The notes beneath the pieces are model-generated. The model saw nothing but the letters and a program-made list of their open reading frames with translations. It was not told the origin of the DNA and made no database searches. From Bacteroidaceae bacterium (lineage in GTDB: Bacteria > Bacteroidota > Bacteroidia > Bacteroidales > Bacteroidaceae), in NCBI GenBank assembly GCA_017541265.1, contig JAFXZK010000024.1, positions 1 to 34,049 of the forward strand: 34,049 nucleotides of DNA, in the 5' to 3' direction. Shown here piece by piece: positions 22,818-31,196 of this stretch (its first letter is position 1; each line of letters opens with the position of its first letter). Made by a program: the position numbers and the translations under genes.

Positions 22818-24120
22818 CCAGTTTTTTCATCTCCAGGGCTTTTTCGGCTTGCCCTACAGCTGTATAGCAGTCCTGAAGCAAGGGAGCCCATCTCTTCTGT
22901 TCGTCCGGTCCATATTCGCGTGCTTTCTCCAAATATGGGATGGCTTCGTTCAGGAGGGTCTTTGTCTTCTCACGGACTTCCTTGGCTTCCGTTTGATTCT
23001 TGATGGTGCTGATTGTCTTGTTGAGCGCGTCAGCCTGACGGAACTTGCAGAGTCCGCACTGGTACCAGGCATCGAAATAGTCGTTCTTTATCTCTGTACA
23101 TTTGCGATACTCGGCAAATGCCTCGTCGTACTTCTCTGCGTCGAAGTACTTGGCAGCCTTTCCGTAATGGGCAATGAGACAGTTGGGGTCGGAGGCAATG
23201 ATGTCGTTGACATAATCTATCGTCTGGTTGCTTCCCTCACCAGCCTCGTGGTCTTTCTTGAGGTAGTAGGAAATGAGCATAGAGATAAAGTCGTCATTCC
23301 CTTTCGGTTCTTTGACGGTCATCTCGCGCACATAGTTTGCCCAGCCGGTTGAGTCGCCGCGCTCGATATAGGCAACAGCCCTGCGCTGTTTAACGCCCAC
23401 TGCACCTTCGGTAAATTGGATGGCCTGGTCGTAGAATGCATTCATCTTGTCGTCTATCTTGCCCTCGAAAGCAGCGAGGAAAGCCAGGTAGGCAATCTGC
23501 TCGTTAGGAATACGAATCTGTGCCAAGCCTGCCACTTCGGGATACTTCTGGGTGTAGTTCATTGCTATCTCGTAAGCCTCAATAGCCTTGTCATACTGTC
23601 GGCAGTCACTGTTGAACTGACCTGCATAGACGTAATAGTCACCGCATTGGGCCAGATTGGCGATCTTGTTTTTGATGTAGTTCTCGTTGCCAGTCTCGCC
23701 TTTTGTAACCTTGGTGTTTTTGATTTCGCCCTGCAGGGCATTGGTCATCGCCTTGAGGTTAGAGTAGAAGTATGCCGTGTCGAAAGGCTCTTTGTCAATA
23801 GCGTGTTGCAACAGCTTATTGTGAGGCTGGAGCGCGAAGTCGGCACTGATCTTGTAGGCTTCGCCAAGCTTGTTTTCGGCAAGTGCGCCGCTCTTGATAG
23901 CCTTGCGGATGAGAGCCTGACCCTTCTTGCACTCAGAAAAGATTTCCTCTTCCGTAGCAGTCTTTTCGTTAATCTTGGCTGTGATGGCTTCGTCTATCCT
24001 CTTAGCCTCTTCCATCTGTGCCTTGGCTTCTTTCTGGGCAGCCTTGATGGCAGCCTTGTCCTGTCCCATGATGGTACCGACGCTCAGGAGCAGTGCCATC
24101 GAAATGATGATCTTTTTCAT
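22801..24120 (-). CDS. Periplasmic TPR protein (first of a pair after gyrA)
   Basis: The 439-residue protein has a signal peptide MKKIIISMALLLSVGTIMGQ, likely cut before Gln20 or Asp21, an Ala/Lys/Glu-rich helical segment (DKAAIKAAQKEAKAQMEEAK), and TPR repeats such as EKYDEAFAEYRKCTEI. It begins 54 nt after the gyrA stop, with no terminator seen, so it is probably in the gyrA transcript, and overlaps the next TPR gene. I know no specific function. Confidence 0.85.
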   Translation of the reverse strand: MKKIIISMALLLSVGTIMGQDKAAIKAAQKEAKAQMEEAKRIDEAITAKINEKTATEEEIFSECKKGQALIRKAIKSGALAENKLGEAYKISADFALQPHNKLLQHAIDKEPFDTAYFYSNLKAMTNALQGEIKNTKVTKGETGNENYIKNKIANLAQCGDYYVYAGQFNSDCRQYDKAIEAYEIAMNYTQKYPEVAGLAQIRIPNEQIAYLAFLAAFEGKIDDKMNAFYDQAIQFTEGAVGVKQRRAVAYIERGDSTGWANYVREMTVKEPKGNDDFISMLISYYLKKDHEAGEGSNQTIDYVNDIIASDPNCLIAHYGKAAKYFDAEKYDEAFAEYRKCTEIKNDYFDAWYQCGLCKFRQADALNKTISTIKNQTEAKEVREKTKTLLNEAIPYLEKAREYGPDEQKRWAPLLQDCYTAVGQAEKALEMKKLVDEVF

Positions 24121-24174
24121 ATTGTATTTACAATTTAATCATTAACTGTTCAGTTCACTTGTTCACTATTTTAT

Positions 24175-26691
24175 TCATTCTTTTTCTTCGGTTTCGCCTT
24201 CCGGAACTTCCGTCTGACCTTCGTCGGGCGTTGCTTCGTCTTCTGTACGGGGCACGACGCTGAGGTGGCTGATGACGTCGTTGCGCTTTTTCAGCTCGAT
24301 GACCTTTGTGCCTTGGGCGACACGGCCTTTGGTTTCCTTGATGACGTCGGCATGGAGGCGGATGGTTGTGCCACTCTTGTTGATAATCATCAGGTCGTCA
24401 TCGTCCTTCACGACGGTAATGGCCACGAGGTAGCCTGTCTTTTCCGTGATGGCAAGTGTCTTGACGCCTTTTGCGTGGCGGCTTGTCTTGCGATACTCCT
24501 CAACGTCCGTCCGTTTGCCGTAGCCGTTCTCGCTGAGCACCATGATGCTTTCCGTCTCGGCATCGTTGATGATGCACATGCCGACAACTTCGTCGCGCGG
24601 GTCGTCATCAAGGATGATGCTCTGCACGCCGGTTGCCACGCGACCCATTGAGCGAACTTGGTCTTCGTCGAAGCGAACGGCACGACCCATTGCGTTGGCT
24701 ATGATGATTTCGTTCTTGCCGTTGGTCAGCTCTACGCCAATCACCTGGTCGTCTTCGAGGATGTTGATGGCGTTGACACCATTTGCACGGACGTAGCTGT
24801 ACTTGTCGAGAGAAGTCTTCTTGATGATGCCCTTCTTGGTGCAGAACACAACGTAGTGGCTCTGGCAGAACTCGGGGTCGCCGAGCTTGCGGATGCAGAG
24901 GCAGGCGCGGACGGCATCGCCTGGCTCGATGTTGAGCATGTTCTGAATAGCCCTACCCTTGCCCTGCTTGTTGCCGTCGGGAATGTCATAGACTTTGAGC
25001 CAGTAGCAGCGTCCGCGGTCGGTGAAGAAGAGCATCGTGTTGTGCATCGTGGCGGGATAGATCTTCTCGATGAAGTCGTTGTCGCGCGTGGAGCTTGCCT
25101 TGACGCCGATGCCGCCGCGACCCTGTGCCTTGAACTCTGCCAGAGGCACACGCTTGATGTAACCCATGTGCGACATCGTGATGACCACCTCGTCGTCGGC
25201 GTAGAAGTCTTCGGCGTTGAACTCCTCTGCGCTGGGCAGAATCTCTGTGCGGCGCTCGTCGCCGTACTGCTGCTTGATTTCCAGCAGCTCGTCCTTCATC
25301 ACCTTGCGGCAGAGCTGGTCGTCGGTGAGGATTTGGTTGTAGTACTTAATCTTCTCCATCAGTTCGTCGAACTCCTGATGCAGCTTTTCCTGGTTGAGAC
25401 CCGTGAGCTGTCCGAGACGCATCTCCACAATGGCCTTGCTCTGAAGCTCGTCCAGTCCGAAACGTGCCTCCAATGCACGCTGTGCGTCCTGCGGTGTCTT
25501 GCTCTTCTTGATAATCTGCACCACCTCGTCGATGTTGTCGCTGGCGATGATGAGGCCCTTCAGGATGTGCGCACGCTCTTCTGCCTTGCGGAGGTCGTAC
25601 TTCGTGCGGCGGATGGTCACTTCGTGGCGGTGGGCGATGAAGTTGCTGATGAAGTCCTTCAGTGTGAGGAGCTGCGGACGGCCCTTCACGAGGGCGATGC
25701 TGTTCACGCTGAAGCTTGTCTGCAGCGGTGTCATCTTGAAGAGCTTGTTCAGGACGACGCGGGCGTTGGCGTCGCGCTTCAAATCAACCACGATGCGCAT
25801 GCCTTCGCTGTCGCTCTCGTCGTTGACGTTGCTGATGCCTTCTATCTTCTTGTCGCCAACGAGCTGCGCGATGTACTCGATGAGCTGCTGCTTGTTGACG
25901 CCATAGGGTATCTCGCTGACGATAATCTTGTCGTGTGTGTCGCCGTTTTCAATCTCTGCTTTTGCGCGGATGACGATGCGTCCCCTACCCGTCTCGTAGG
26001 CATCGCGTATGCCCTGCATACCCATGATGTAGGCACCCGTCGGGAAGTCGGGACCCTTAACGTATTGCATTAAGTCACCTACTGTAAGGTCCTCGTTATC
26101 AACGTATGCAACGCAGGCATCAATGACCTCGCTGAGGTTGTGGGTAGGTATGTTGGTAGCCATGCCGACGGCAATGCCTGTGGCACCATTGACAAGGAGG
26201 TTGGGTATTTTCGTAGGCATGACGGTAGGCTCGCGGAGCGTGTCGTCGAAGTTGTTGGTCATATCGACCGTTTCCTTCTCGAGGTCGTCCATCATGCTCT
26301 CTCCCATCGGGCTGAGGCGTGCCTCCGTGTAACGCATGGCTGCGGGGCTGTCGCCGTCGAGCGAACCGAAGTTGCCCTGTCCGTCAACCAATGTGTAGCG
26401 CATAGCCCATTCCTGTGCCATGCGCACGAGAGCCATATAGACCGAACTGTCGCCGTGCGGGTGGTACTTGCCGAGCACCTCGCCCACGATACGGGCGCAT
26501 TTCTTGTATGGGCTGCTGTGGAAATTGTGGAGTTCGCGCATTCCGTAGAGGATGCGGCGGTGGACGGGCTTGAAGCCGTCTCTCACGTCAGGCAGGGCAC
26601 GAGCCACAATAACCGACATCGAATAGTCGATGTAGCTCTTCTTCATCTCCTGCTGGATGTCAACTTTGATTATTCTTTCTTGGTCTTCCAT
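24175..26691 (-). CDS. gyrA: DNA gyrase subunit A
   Basis: GyrA is the DNA-cleaving subunit of gyrase. The 838 residues contain the breakage-reunion domain with catalytic Tyr121 in [10 protein letters not shown], the quinolone-determining region [18 protein letters not shown], and the C-terminal pinwheel with the GyrA-box QGRGGIG. Ser82 (E. coli Ser83) is present; the E. coli Asp87 position is Met86. The tail is acidic and Thr/Glu/Pro-rich ([20 protein letters not shown]). ATG at 26691 starts the conserved N-terminus. The leader of roughly 85 nt contains a palindromic repeat. ParC paralogues lack the GyrA box, so gyrA is favoured. Confidence 0.95.
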   Translation of the reverse strand: MEDQERIIKVDIQQEMKKSYIDYSMSVIVARALPDVRDGFKPVHRRILYGMRELHNFHSSPYKKCARIVGEVLGKYHPHGDSSVYMALVRMAQEWAMRYTLVDGQGNFGSLDGDSPAAMRYTEARLSPMGESMMDDLEKETVDMTNNFDDTLREPTVMPTKIPNLLVNGATGIAVGMATNIPTHNLSEVIDACVAYVDNEDLTVGDLMQYVKGPDFPTGAYIMGMQGIRDAYETGRGRIVIRAKAEIENGDTHDKIIVSEIPYGVNKQQLIEYIAQLVGDKKIEGISNVNDESDSEGMRIVVDLKRDANARVVLNKLFKMTPLQTSFSVNSIALVKGRPQLLTLKDFISNFIAHRHEVTIRRTKYDLRKAEERAHILKGLIIASDNIDEVVQIIKKSKTPQDAQRALEARFGLDELQSKAIVEMRLGQLTGLNQEKLHQEFDELMEKIKYYNQILTDDQLCRKVMKDELLEIKQQYGDERRTEILPSAEEFNAEDFYADDEVVITMSHMGYIKRVPLAEFKAQGRGGIGVKASSTRDNDFIEKIYPATMHNTMLFFTDRGRCYWLKVYDIPDGNKQGKGRAIQNMLNIEPGDAVRACLCIRKLGDPEFCQSHYVVFCTKKGIIKKTSLDKYSYVRANGVNAINILEDDQVIGVELTNGKNEIIIANAMGRAVRFDEDQVRSMGRVATGVQSIILDDDPRDEVVGMCIINDAETESIMVLSENGYGKRTDVEEYRKTSRHAKGVKTLAITEKTGYLVAITVVKDDDDLMIINKSGTTIRLHADVIKETKGRVAQGTKVIELKKRNDVISHLSVVPRTEDEATPDEGQTEVPEGETEEKE

Positions 26692-26731
26692 TTAATTATT
26701 TAGGATTAGACGATTTACGATTTGCAGTTTA

Positions 26732-26766
26732 ACTCCCTCCCTTGTTAAGGGACGGGTGGAGCGAGT
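26732..26766. repeat. G/C palindromic repeat in the gyrA leader
   Basis: CCCTT (26738-26742) and AAGGG (26746-26750) form the centre, with ACTCC and GGAGCGAGT as outer arms. It lies between the gyrA promoter and start codon and is therefore transcribed. Confidence 0.65.
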
Positions 26767-26783
26767 CCGTGTTATTTCGCGTG

Positions 26784-26791
26784 CAAAGATA
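26784..26791 (-). promoter_or_regulatory. -7 box of gyrA
   Basis: The minus strand reads TATCTTTG, 92 nt from the gyrA ATG. Confidence 0.6.
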
Positions 26792-26842
26792 CGAAAAAAA
26801 GTGGAAAAAGAAAAGTGAAAAGTGAAAAATTAATGTTAGGCG

Positions 26843-26864
26843 CACCTAAATTGCAAATTAGGTG
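26843..26864. repeat. Small hairpin CACCTAA/TTAGGTG
   Basis: CACCTAA (26843-26849) and TTAGGTG (26858-26864) flank an 8-nt loop that itself can form two more pairs. It has no T-run. Confidence 0.5.
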
Positions 26865-26929
26865 TTGCTAATGACAGCGCGAGACCGGATTCGACAAACT
26901 GCAAGGAAAAATCCGGAAATGCTTTCGTT

Positions 26930-27235
26930 TTGTCATTTTTCAAAACGGCCAAAATTCGGCCAAAACACGCCGAATTTATCAACGGAACGTGTTTCTCGTC
27001 AAATAAGAACGTGGACTTATCGCCATAAGTCCACGTTCTTATTGCCATAAGTCTTGTGGTCGGTAGGTGAAAAAATACATCAGAAACACAAGAAAAAGCA
27101 CGTTTTTAGGGGCTGTTTTGCAAAGTCAGGATGTCATTTCCGCAGATTAAGACTTGAAATTAAAGGCTGGAAGCGTGAAACACTGCTTGAAAACCAGCTA
27201 GTTGCAAAAAACATTCGATTTAAGCCCATCTTTTT
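26930..27235. repeat. Intergenic repeat element, copy B
   Basis: It shares ordered blocks with copy A (11881-12140), including the identical 18-mer CATTCGATTTAAGCCCAT at 27212-27229. The wider gap 26792-27482 has no supported gene: the longest frame (about 114 codons from 27054) overlaps the repeat and has no family match. The rest to 27480 is AT-rich with nothing I can name. Confidence 0.55.
27002..27043. repeat. Perfect 19-bp palindrome (GGACTTAT family)
   Basis: AATAAGAACGTGGACTTAT (27002-27020) and its complement (27025-27043) flank CGCC. It is a close relative of 11933-11972. Confidence 0.85.
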
Positions 27236-27482
27236 TGAAAAATGGTCAAAATCATGTCCGAGAGCTTTTGACGCGATTCCACAAAGCCCTACAAAAACCA
27301 GAATGCAAGAAAAGACAGCCATTTTGCAGCATTTTGTCAAACCTGCAATCCGCCCGAAAGTTTCTTGTCAATGCTCAATGAGCGTTTTTTACGCATGAAA
27401 TTTGGCAGTTTGACTTATTTGTTGTTATTTTGCAGGCTCTTAAGCAATATAGGTAGCCTATTATTCAAAAGACAGACTCGAT

Positions 27483-28034
27483 ATGACAACAGAAAGACAA
27501 GACAAGGTACTTGGCTTCCTCCGGGAACACGGTATCCCTTTCACATGCTATAACCATCCGGAAGGCAAGACCATAGAAGAGGCGAAACGCTGGTGGAAGG
27601 ACGACGACTCCGTCCACTGCAAAAACATCTTCATGCGTAACCACAAAGGCAATCAGCACTACCTCGTCTGCTTCCATTGTGACCACGACCTCGACATTCA
27701 CGACCTCGAAGCGCGGCTGAAGCAGGCACTTCAGGCACAGGGGAAGCCCTCGTGCGGCAAGCTCTCTTTTGCCTCTCCAGAGCGTATGATGAAGTATCTC
27801 GGCCTCGAGCCGGGCAGCGTCTCGCCTTTCGGACTTATCAACGACGAGGAGCATCATGTGCATCTTTTCCTCGATGCAGCACTGAAGGACGACAACAACT
27901 ACCCCGACCCCAGCCGAAAGACACTTTCCTTCCACCCGAACGACTGTCGCGGCACCGTTGTCATTGGCCTCGAGGACTTTGAACGCTACTTGAAAGTCGT
28001 GGGCAACACCTACGAATATATTCAGCTCTATTAA
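27483..28034 (+). CDS. ProX-type prolyl-tRNA editing protein (YbaK/ProRS-associated domain)
   Basis: The 183-residue protein is a free-standing editing domain that would deacylate mischarged tRNA-Pro (typically Ala-tRNA-Pro). Motifs are IPFTCYNHPEGKTIEEA, the Lys-containing CKNIFMRNHKGNQHYLV, LGLEPGSVSPFGLIND and HVHLFLDAAL, in the family order. It is cytoplasmic and stands alone behind the long repeat-rich gap; a TTATTTTG near 27426 is a weak promoter candidate. Family members with other substrates exist, so specificity is not certain. Confidence 0.9.
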   Translation: MTTERQDKVLGFLREHGIPFTCYNHPEGKTIEEAKRWWKDDDSVHCKNIFMRNHKGNQHYLVCFHCDHDLDIHDLEARLKQALQAQGKPSCGKLSFASPERMMKYLGLEPGSVSPFGLINDEEHHVHLFLDAALKDDNNYPDPSRKTLSFHPNDCRGTVVIGLEDFERYLKVVGNTYEYIQLY

Positions 28035-28064
28035 ATATGAATTCAACTTTCGGATGTTAAATAA

Positions 28065-28269
28065 AACCACGGATTGCACAGATTACACAGATTATTTACG
28101 CTGCGGATTATGACGGATTACACCGATTGGCTTTCATGATGAAAGCCCTTTTCAGATGGAAATAATAAAGAGTCGTCCACGACTCTAATCCGTGAAATCC
28201 TTCAATAATCTGCGAAATGGCAAAACACCCCCGGCATTAAAATCTGTTTAATCCGTTTAATCCGTGGTT
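28065..28269. repeat. 205-bp element with 30-bp imperfect terminal inverted repeats
   Basis: The left arm begins AACCACGGATTGCACAGATT (28065) and the right arm ends AATCCGTGGTT (28269). About 25 of 30 positions are complementary. Inside are hairpins GGCTTTC/GAAAGCC (28129-28147) and AGAGTCG/CGACTCT (28169-28186) and further GGATTA/TAATCC pairs, so the whole can fold on itself. No ORF is present. It fills the gap between the ProX-type gene and the DUF4491 gene and looks like a MITE or structured repeat. Confidence 0.7.
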
Positions 28270-28297
28270 AAAAAACGAAACTTAAATACTAAAGTTT

Positions 28298-28594
28298 ATG
28301 CTCGACGCAATTAACTATCACGGCATCATACTTGGTCTGGCGACCTTCCTTTGCATCGGACTCTTCCACCCTCTCGTCATTAAGAGCGAATACCACTTCG
28401 GCGTGAAGTGTTGGCCGGTGTTCCTCGTCCTGGGAATAGCCGGCTGTGTGGGTTCCTTGTTTGTGCAGAACATCTATATTTCCGTTATTCTCGGCGTGTT
28501 CAGCTTCTCCTGTTTCTGGTCGATTCTGGAACTCTTCCAGCAGCGCGAACGGGTGCGCAAAGGCTGGTTCCCGAAGAAAGGGAGTAAGGATTAA
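28298..28594 (+). CDS. DUF4491 family membrane protein
   Basis: The 98-residue protein has three membrane helices (about 8-28, 41-58, 60-80) and a basic C-terminus (RERVRKGWFPKKGSKD). NYHGIILGLATFLCIGLFHPLVIKSEY and WPVFLVLGIAG match DUF4491 as I know it. Its function is unknown. It lies between a repeat element and the thiamin locus, without clear operon partner. Confidence 0.85.
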   Translation: MLDAINYHGIILGLATFLCIGLFHPLVIKSEYHFGVKCWPVFLVLGIAGCVGSLFVQNIYISVILGVFSFSCFWSILELFQQRERVRKGWFPKKGSKD

Positions 28595-28646
28595 GGATAA
28601 TTTTGATTTTTGAATTTATAAATTTTGAATTAACAAATAAAGTTTG

Positions 28647-28654
28647 TACCTTTG
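28647..28654 (+). promoter_or_regulatory. -7 box of the thiamin locus
   Basis: TACCTTTG ends 9 nt before the riboswitch P1 stem, so transcription should begin right at the aptamer. Confidence 0.65.
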
Positions 28655-28660
28655 CACCCA

Positions 28661-28746
28661 AGTTATCAAGGGGTGCCCGTCATCGTGACGGGCTGAGATC
28701 AAACCCTCTCACCTGATGCGGACAATACCGACGTAGGGATGATAAG
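28661..28746 (+). promoter_or_regulatory. TPP (thiamin pyrophosphate) riboswitch aptamer
   Basis: The conserved THI-box elements appear in order: P1 TTATCA (28663-28668) with TGATAA (28740-28745); GGGGTGCCC; the P3 hairpin CCCGTCA-TCG-TGACGGG; CTGAGATCAAACCC; CACCTGATGCGGA; and CGACGTAGGGAT. It precedes a TonB receptor and transporter, matching the known thiamin-uptake context. Expected ligand is TPP, and expected effect is repression. Confidence 0.93.
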
Positions 28747-28759
28747 TGGAATCTTCTGA

Positions 28760-28808
28760 GCAGGTTCAGGCCTGCACCCCTTTATTGTTAAACATTTAAT
28801 AATAAAGG
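28760..28808 (+). promoter_or_regulatory. Riboswitch expression platform sequestering the purine-rich leader
   Basis: CCTTTATT (28779-28786) can pair with AATAAAGG (28801-28808) just before the ATG at 28816. Alternatively GCACCCCTT (28774-28782) can pair over 9 bp with AAGGGGTGC (28668-28676), the 5' strand of the aptamer. The two foldings exclude each other. A small GCAGG/CCTGC hairpin lies at 28760-28775. Confidence 0.55.
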
Positions 28809-28815
28809 AAAAACA

Positions 28816-31125
28816 ATGAAAAGAATTATTGGATTGGCTGTGACGATGCTGATGGGAGTCGGCATGGTTCAGGCACAGAATGTGACAGACTCTTTGAAAG
28901 AAAAAAGTCTGCAGGAAGTACAAGTGACCTCGCTTCGCGCTACGAGCAAGACGCCTGTGGCGTACAGCAACTTAAACCGCGAACAGATTGAGGCCATGAA
29001 CTTCGGAAAGGACATTCCGTTCCTGTTATCGACGCTGCCCAGCGTCATCACGACGACAGATGCAGGCAATGGCATCGGCTACACAAGCATTCGCGTTCGC
29101 GGCACAGATGCCTCGCGCATCAATGTGACGGCAAACGGCATTCCCTTGAACGACAGCGAGAGTTCCCGCATCTACTTTTCAGACATAGGCGACTTTGCCA
29201 GCAGTGTGCAGTCCATCCAGCTGCAACGCGGCGTGGGTACCAGCACGAATGGAGCGGGTGCCTTCGGTGCCACCATCAACATGCTGACCGAGAGCATCGG
29301 CATGAAGCCCTTTGTGGGTTTGGATGTTAGCGGCGGCTCCTATGGCACACATAAGGAGACGCTGCGCTTCGGCACTGGGCTGTTGAAAGGACATTTCGGC
29401 ATTCAAGGTCGCCTGTCGAACATCGGCAGCGACGGCTACATTGACCGTGCCACGTCGAGCTTCAACTCCTACTTCCTGCAGGCAGGCTACTTCACCGACA
29501 ACACAACGCTGAAATTCATCACCTTCAACGGCACGGAGAAGACCTACATGGCATGGAACTACACGTCGAAGAGGGAGCAAAGCCTTTACGGCCGACGTTT
29601 CAACTCCTGTGGCCTCTATTATGACAAAGAGGGGAACATGAAGTTCTACGATGACCAGTACGACAACTACCACCAGCAGCACTACCAGTTGCACTGGAAC
29701 CAGTGGCTGTCTAGGAACTGGACTATGAACGTGGCACTGCACTACACCCGCGACAACTACTATTACGACCAGATGAAGACAGGCAAGAAGCTGTATCAAT
29801 ATCTGCTGACCGACGACACAAAAATGCGTGCCGACCTGGTTCAGCGCAAGGACGGCGACAAAGACTTCTACGGTATGGTGGCTTCCGTGAACTATAACAA
29901 CCACAAAGGGCTGACGGCGAATTTCGGAGGAGCCATCAACCACTTCTGCGCTACACATCTGGGTCACGTTATGTGGGTAGGTACTCCCTATTATAAGAAT
30001 GCACCCGACGTGGCACTTGCCCTTCCCGGATTGGAGCCAAACCATCAATACTACGGCAATGGTTCCCGGAAGACAGACGGGAACATCTATGCGAAGGTGA
30101 ACTGGGAGTTTGCTAAAGGTTTGAGTGCATACGCCGACTTGCAATACCGCCACGTCAACTGCCAGATGGACGGAAGCGCAGGCGATTGGGACGACAACGG
30201 ACAGGTTCATTACGACCTGAACCGCAACTTCGACTTCTTCAATCCGAAGGCTGGCCTTAACTACGACATCAACCAGCATCATCGTGTCTATGCTTCCTAT
30301 GCTATCGCCCATCGCGAACCCACCCGCGACCATTTTCAGGAGCAATGGGGAAAGCCTGTCTATGCGGAACAGCTGAACGACCTGGAAGTAGGCTATCAGT
30401 TCCGCCACCGCCGTTTCTCTGCTGGCGTGAACCTGTATTGGATGGACTACAAGAACCAGTTCGTGCTGACTGGCGAATTGAACGACGAGGGCGAGGCCGT
30501 CACGAAGAACATCGATAAGAGCTACCGCTTGGGGGTGGAGTTGGAAGCTGCCTGGATGCCTGTGGATTGGTTTCGCTGGGACGTAAACGCCACGTTGAGC
30601 AAGAATCGTGCCAAGGATATGATTATCACCCTCGACGACTATACTACACAGGTGAACATTGGCGAAACACCGCTGAGTTTCTCGCCAGAAGTGATATTCA
30701 ACAACATCTTCACTCTGAACTACAAAGGGTGGAGCGCATCCATCCAAAGCCAGTACGTCGGAGAGCAGTACCTTACCAACTACGGTGTTAAGACCATGCG
30801 CTGCTGGACCGACTGGAGCCAGACCGACGATGTGGCGACGGACGAGACACTTATGCTCAAGGACCACTTCACCACGAATCTCGACCTGAGCTACGACTTC
30901 AACTTCAAGAAACTCTGTCTCAAGAAAGCCCGTATAGGCATTACCTTCTACAACCTTTTCTGTGCAAAGTTCGACAACAACGGATGGGCAGCTCCACAGT
31001 TCCGCCAAGACGCTGGCGGCAACGTATATGCCGTGAACACATGGGGACTGCGCGACCAGGAAGCCGCAGGCTTTGCTCCATCTGCTCCCTTCCACTTCTT
31101 GGCTCACCTCTCTCTAAACTTCTAA
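28816..31125 (+). CDS. TonB-dependent outer-membrane receptor, probable thiamin uptake
   Basis: The 769-residue protein has a signal peptide (about 1-20, ending MVQA), then a TonB-box-like LQEVQVTSLRA, a plug domain (SVRVRGTD-type motif TSIRVRGTDASRINVTANG and LQRGVGTSTNGAGAFGATIN) and a large 22-strand barrel ending HFLAHLSLNF with terminal Phe. It would import a thiamin compound across the outer membrane using TonB energy. Substrate follows from the upstream TPP riboswitch and the downstream PnuC-type transporter, not from the receptor sequence itself. It is the first gene of the locus. Confidence 0.93.
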   Translation: MKRIIGLAVTMLMGVGMVQAQNVTDSLKEKSLQEVQVTSLRATSKTPVAYSNLNREQIEAMNFGKDIPFLLSTLPSVITTTDAGNGIGYTSIRVRGTDASRINVTANGIPLNDSESSRIYFSDIGDFASSVQSIQLQRGVGTSTNGAGAFGATINMLTESIGMKPFVGLDVSGGSYGTHKETLRFGTGLLKGHFGIQGRLSNIGSDGYIDRATSSFNSYFLQAGYFTDNTTLKFITFNGTEKTYMAWNYTSKREQSLYGRRFNSCGLYYDKEGNMKFYDDQYDNYHQQHYQLHWNQWLSRNWTMNVALHYTRDNYYYDQMKTGKKLYQYLLTDDTKMRADLVQRKDGDKDFYGMVASVNYNNHKGLTANFGGAINHFCATHLGHVMWVGTPYYKNAPDVALALPGLEPNHQYYGNGSRKTDGNIYAKVNWEFAKGLSAYADLQYRHVNCQMDGSAGDWDDNGQVHYDLNRNFDFFNPKAGLNYDINQHHRVYASYAIAHREPTRDHFQEQWGKPVYAEQLNDLEVGYQFRHRRFSAGVNLYWMDYKNQFVLTGELNDEGEAVTKNIDKSYRLGVELEAAWMPVDWFRWDVNATLSKNRAKDMIITLDDYTTQVNIGETPLSFSPEVIFNNIFTLNYKGWSASIQSQYVGEQYLTNYGVKTMRCWTDWSQTDDVATDETLMLKDHFTTNLDLSYDFNFKKLCLKKARIGITFYNLFCAKFDNNGWAAPQFRQDAGGNVYAVNTWGLRDQEAAGFAPSAPFHFLAHLSLNF

Positions 31126-31142
31126 GACTATGGTGGTAGTAA

Positions 31143-31156
31143 ATTCTTCACTCTTC
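31143..31156. repeat. Two heptamers (ATTCTTC, ACTCTTC) at the start of the pnuC-like gene
   Basis: These match the TCTTCAC array at 13357. They lie between an ATG at 31130 and the first conserved residues of the transporter. Confidence 0.6.
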
Positions 31157-31196
31157 ATTTTTAGCTGCCCACTGGCTTGATATCACCACTACCCTC

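Noticed and set aside
24658-26073. A 471-codon frame antisense to gyrA
   Set aside because: It opposes the conserved gyrA sequence and is Val/Leu/Asp-rich as expected for a shadow frame.
27054-27398. A 114-codon frame in the gap after gyrA
   Set aside because: It lies within the repeated intergenic element, has no recognised family and no promoter spacing like the real genes.
29179-31107. A 642-codon frame antisense to the TonB receptor
   Set aside because: It is the mirror of a clearly conserved receptor, with a Val/Leu-rich composition typical of antisense frames and no domain of its own.
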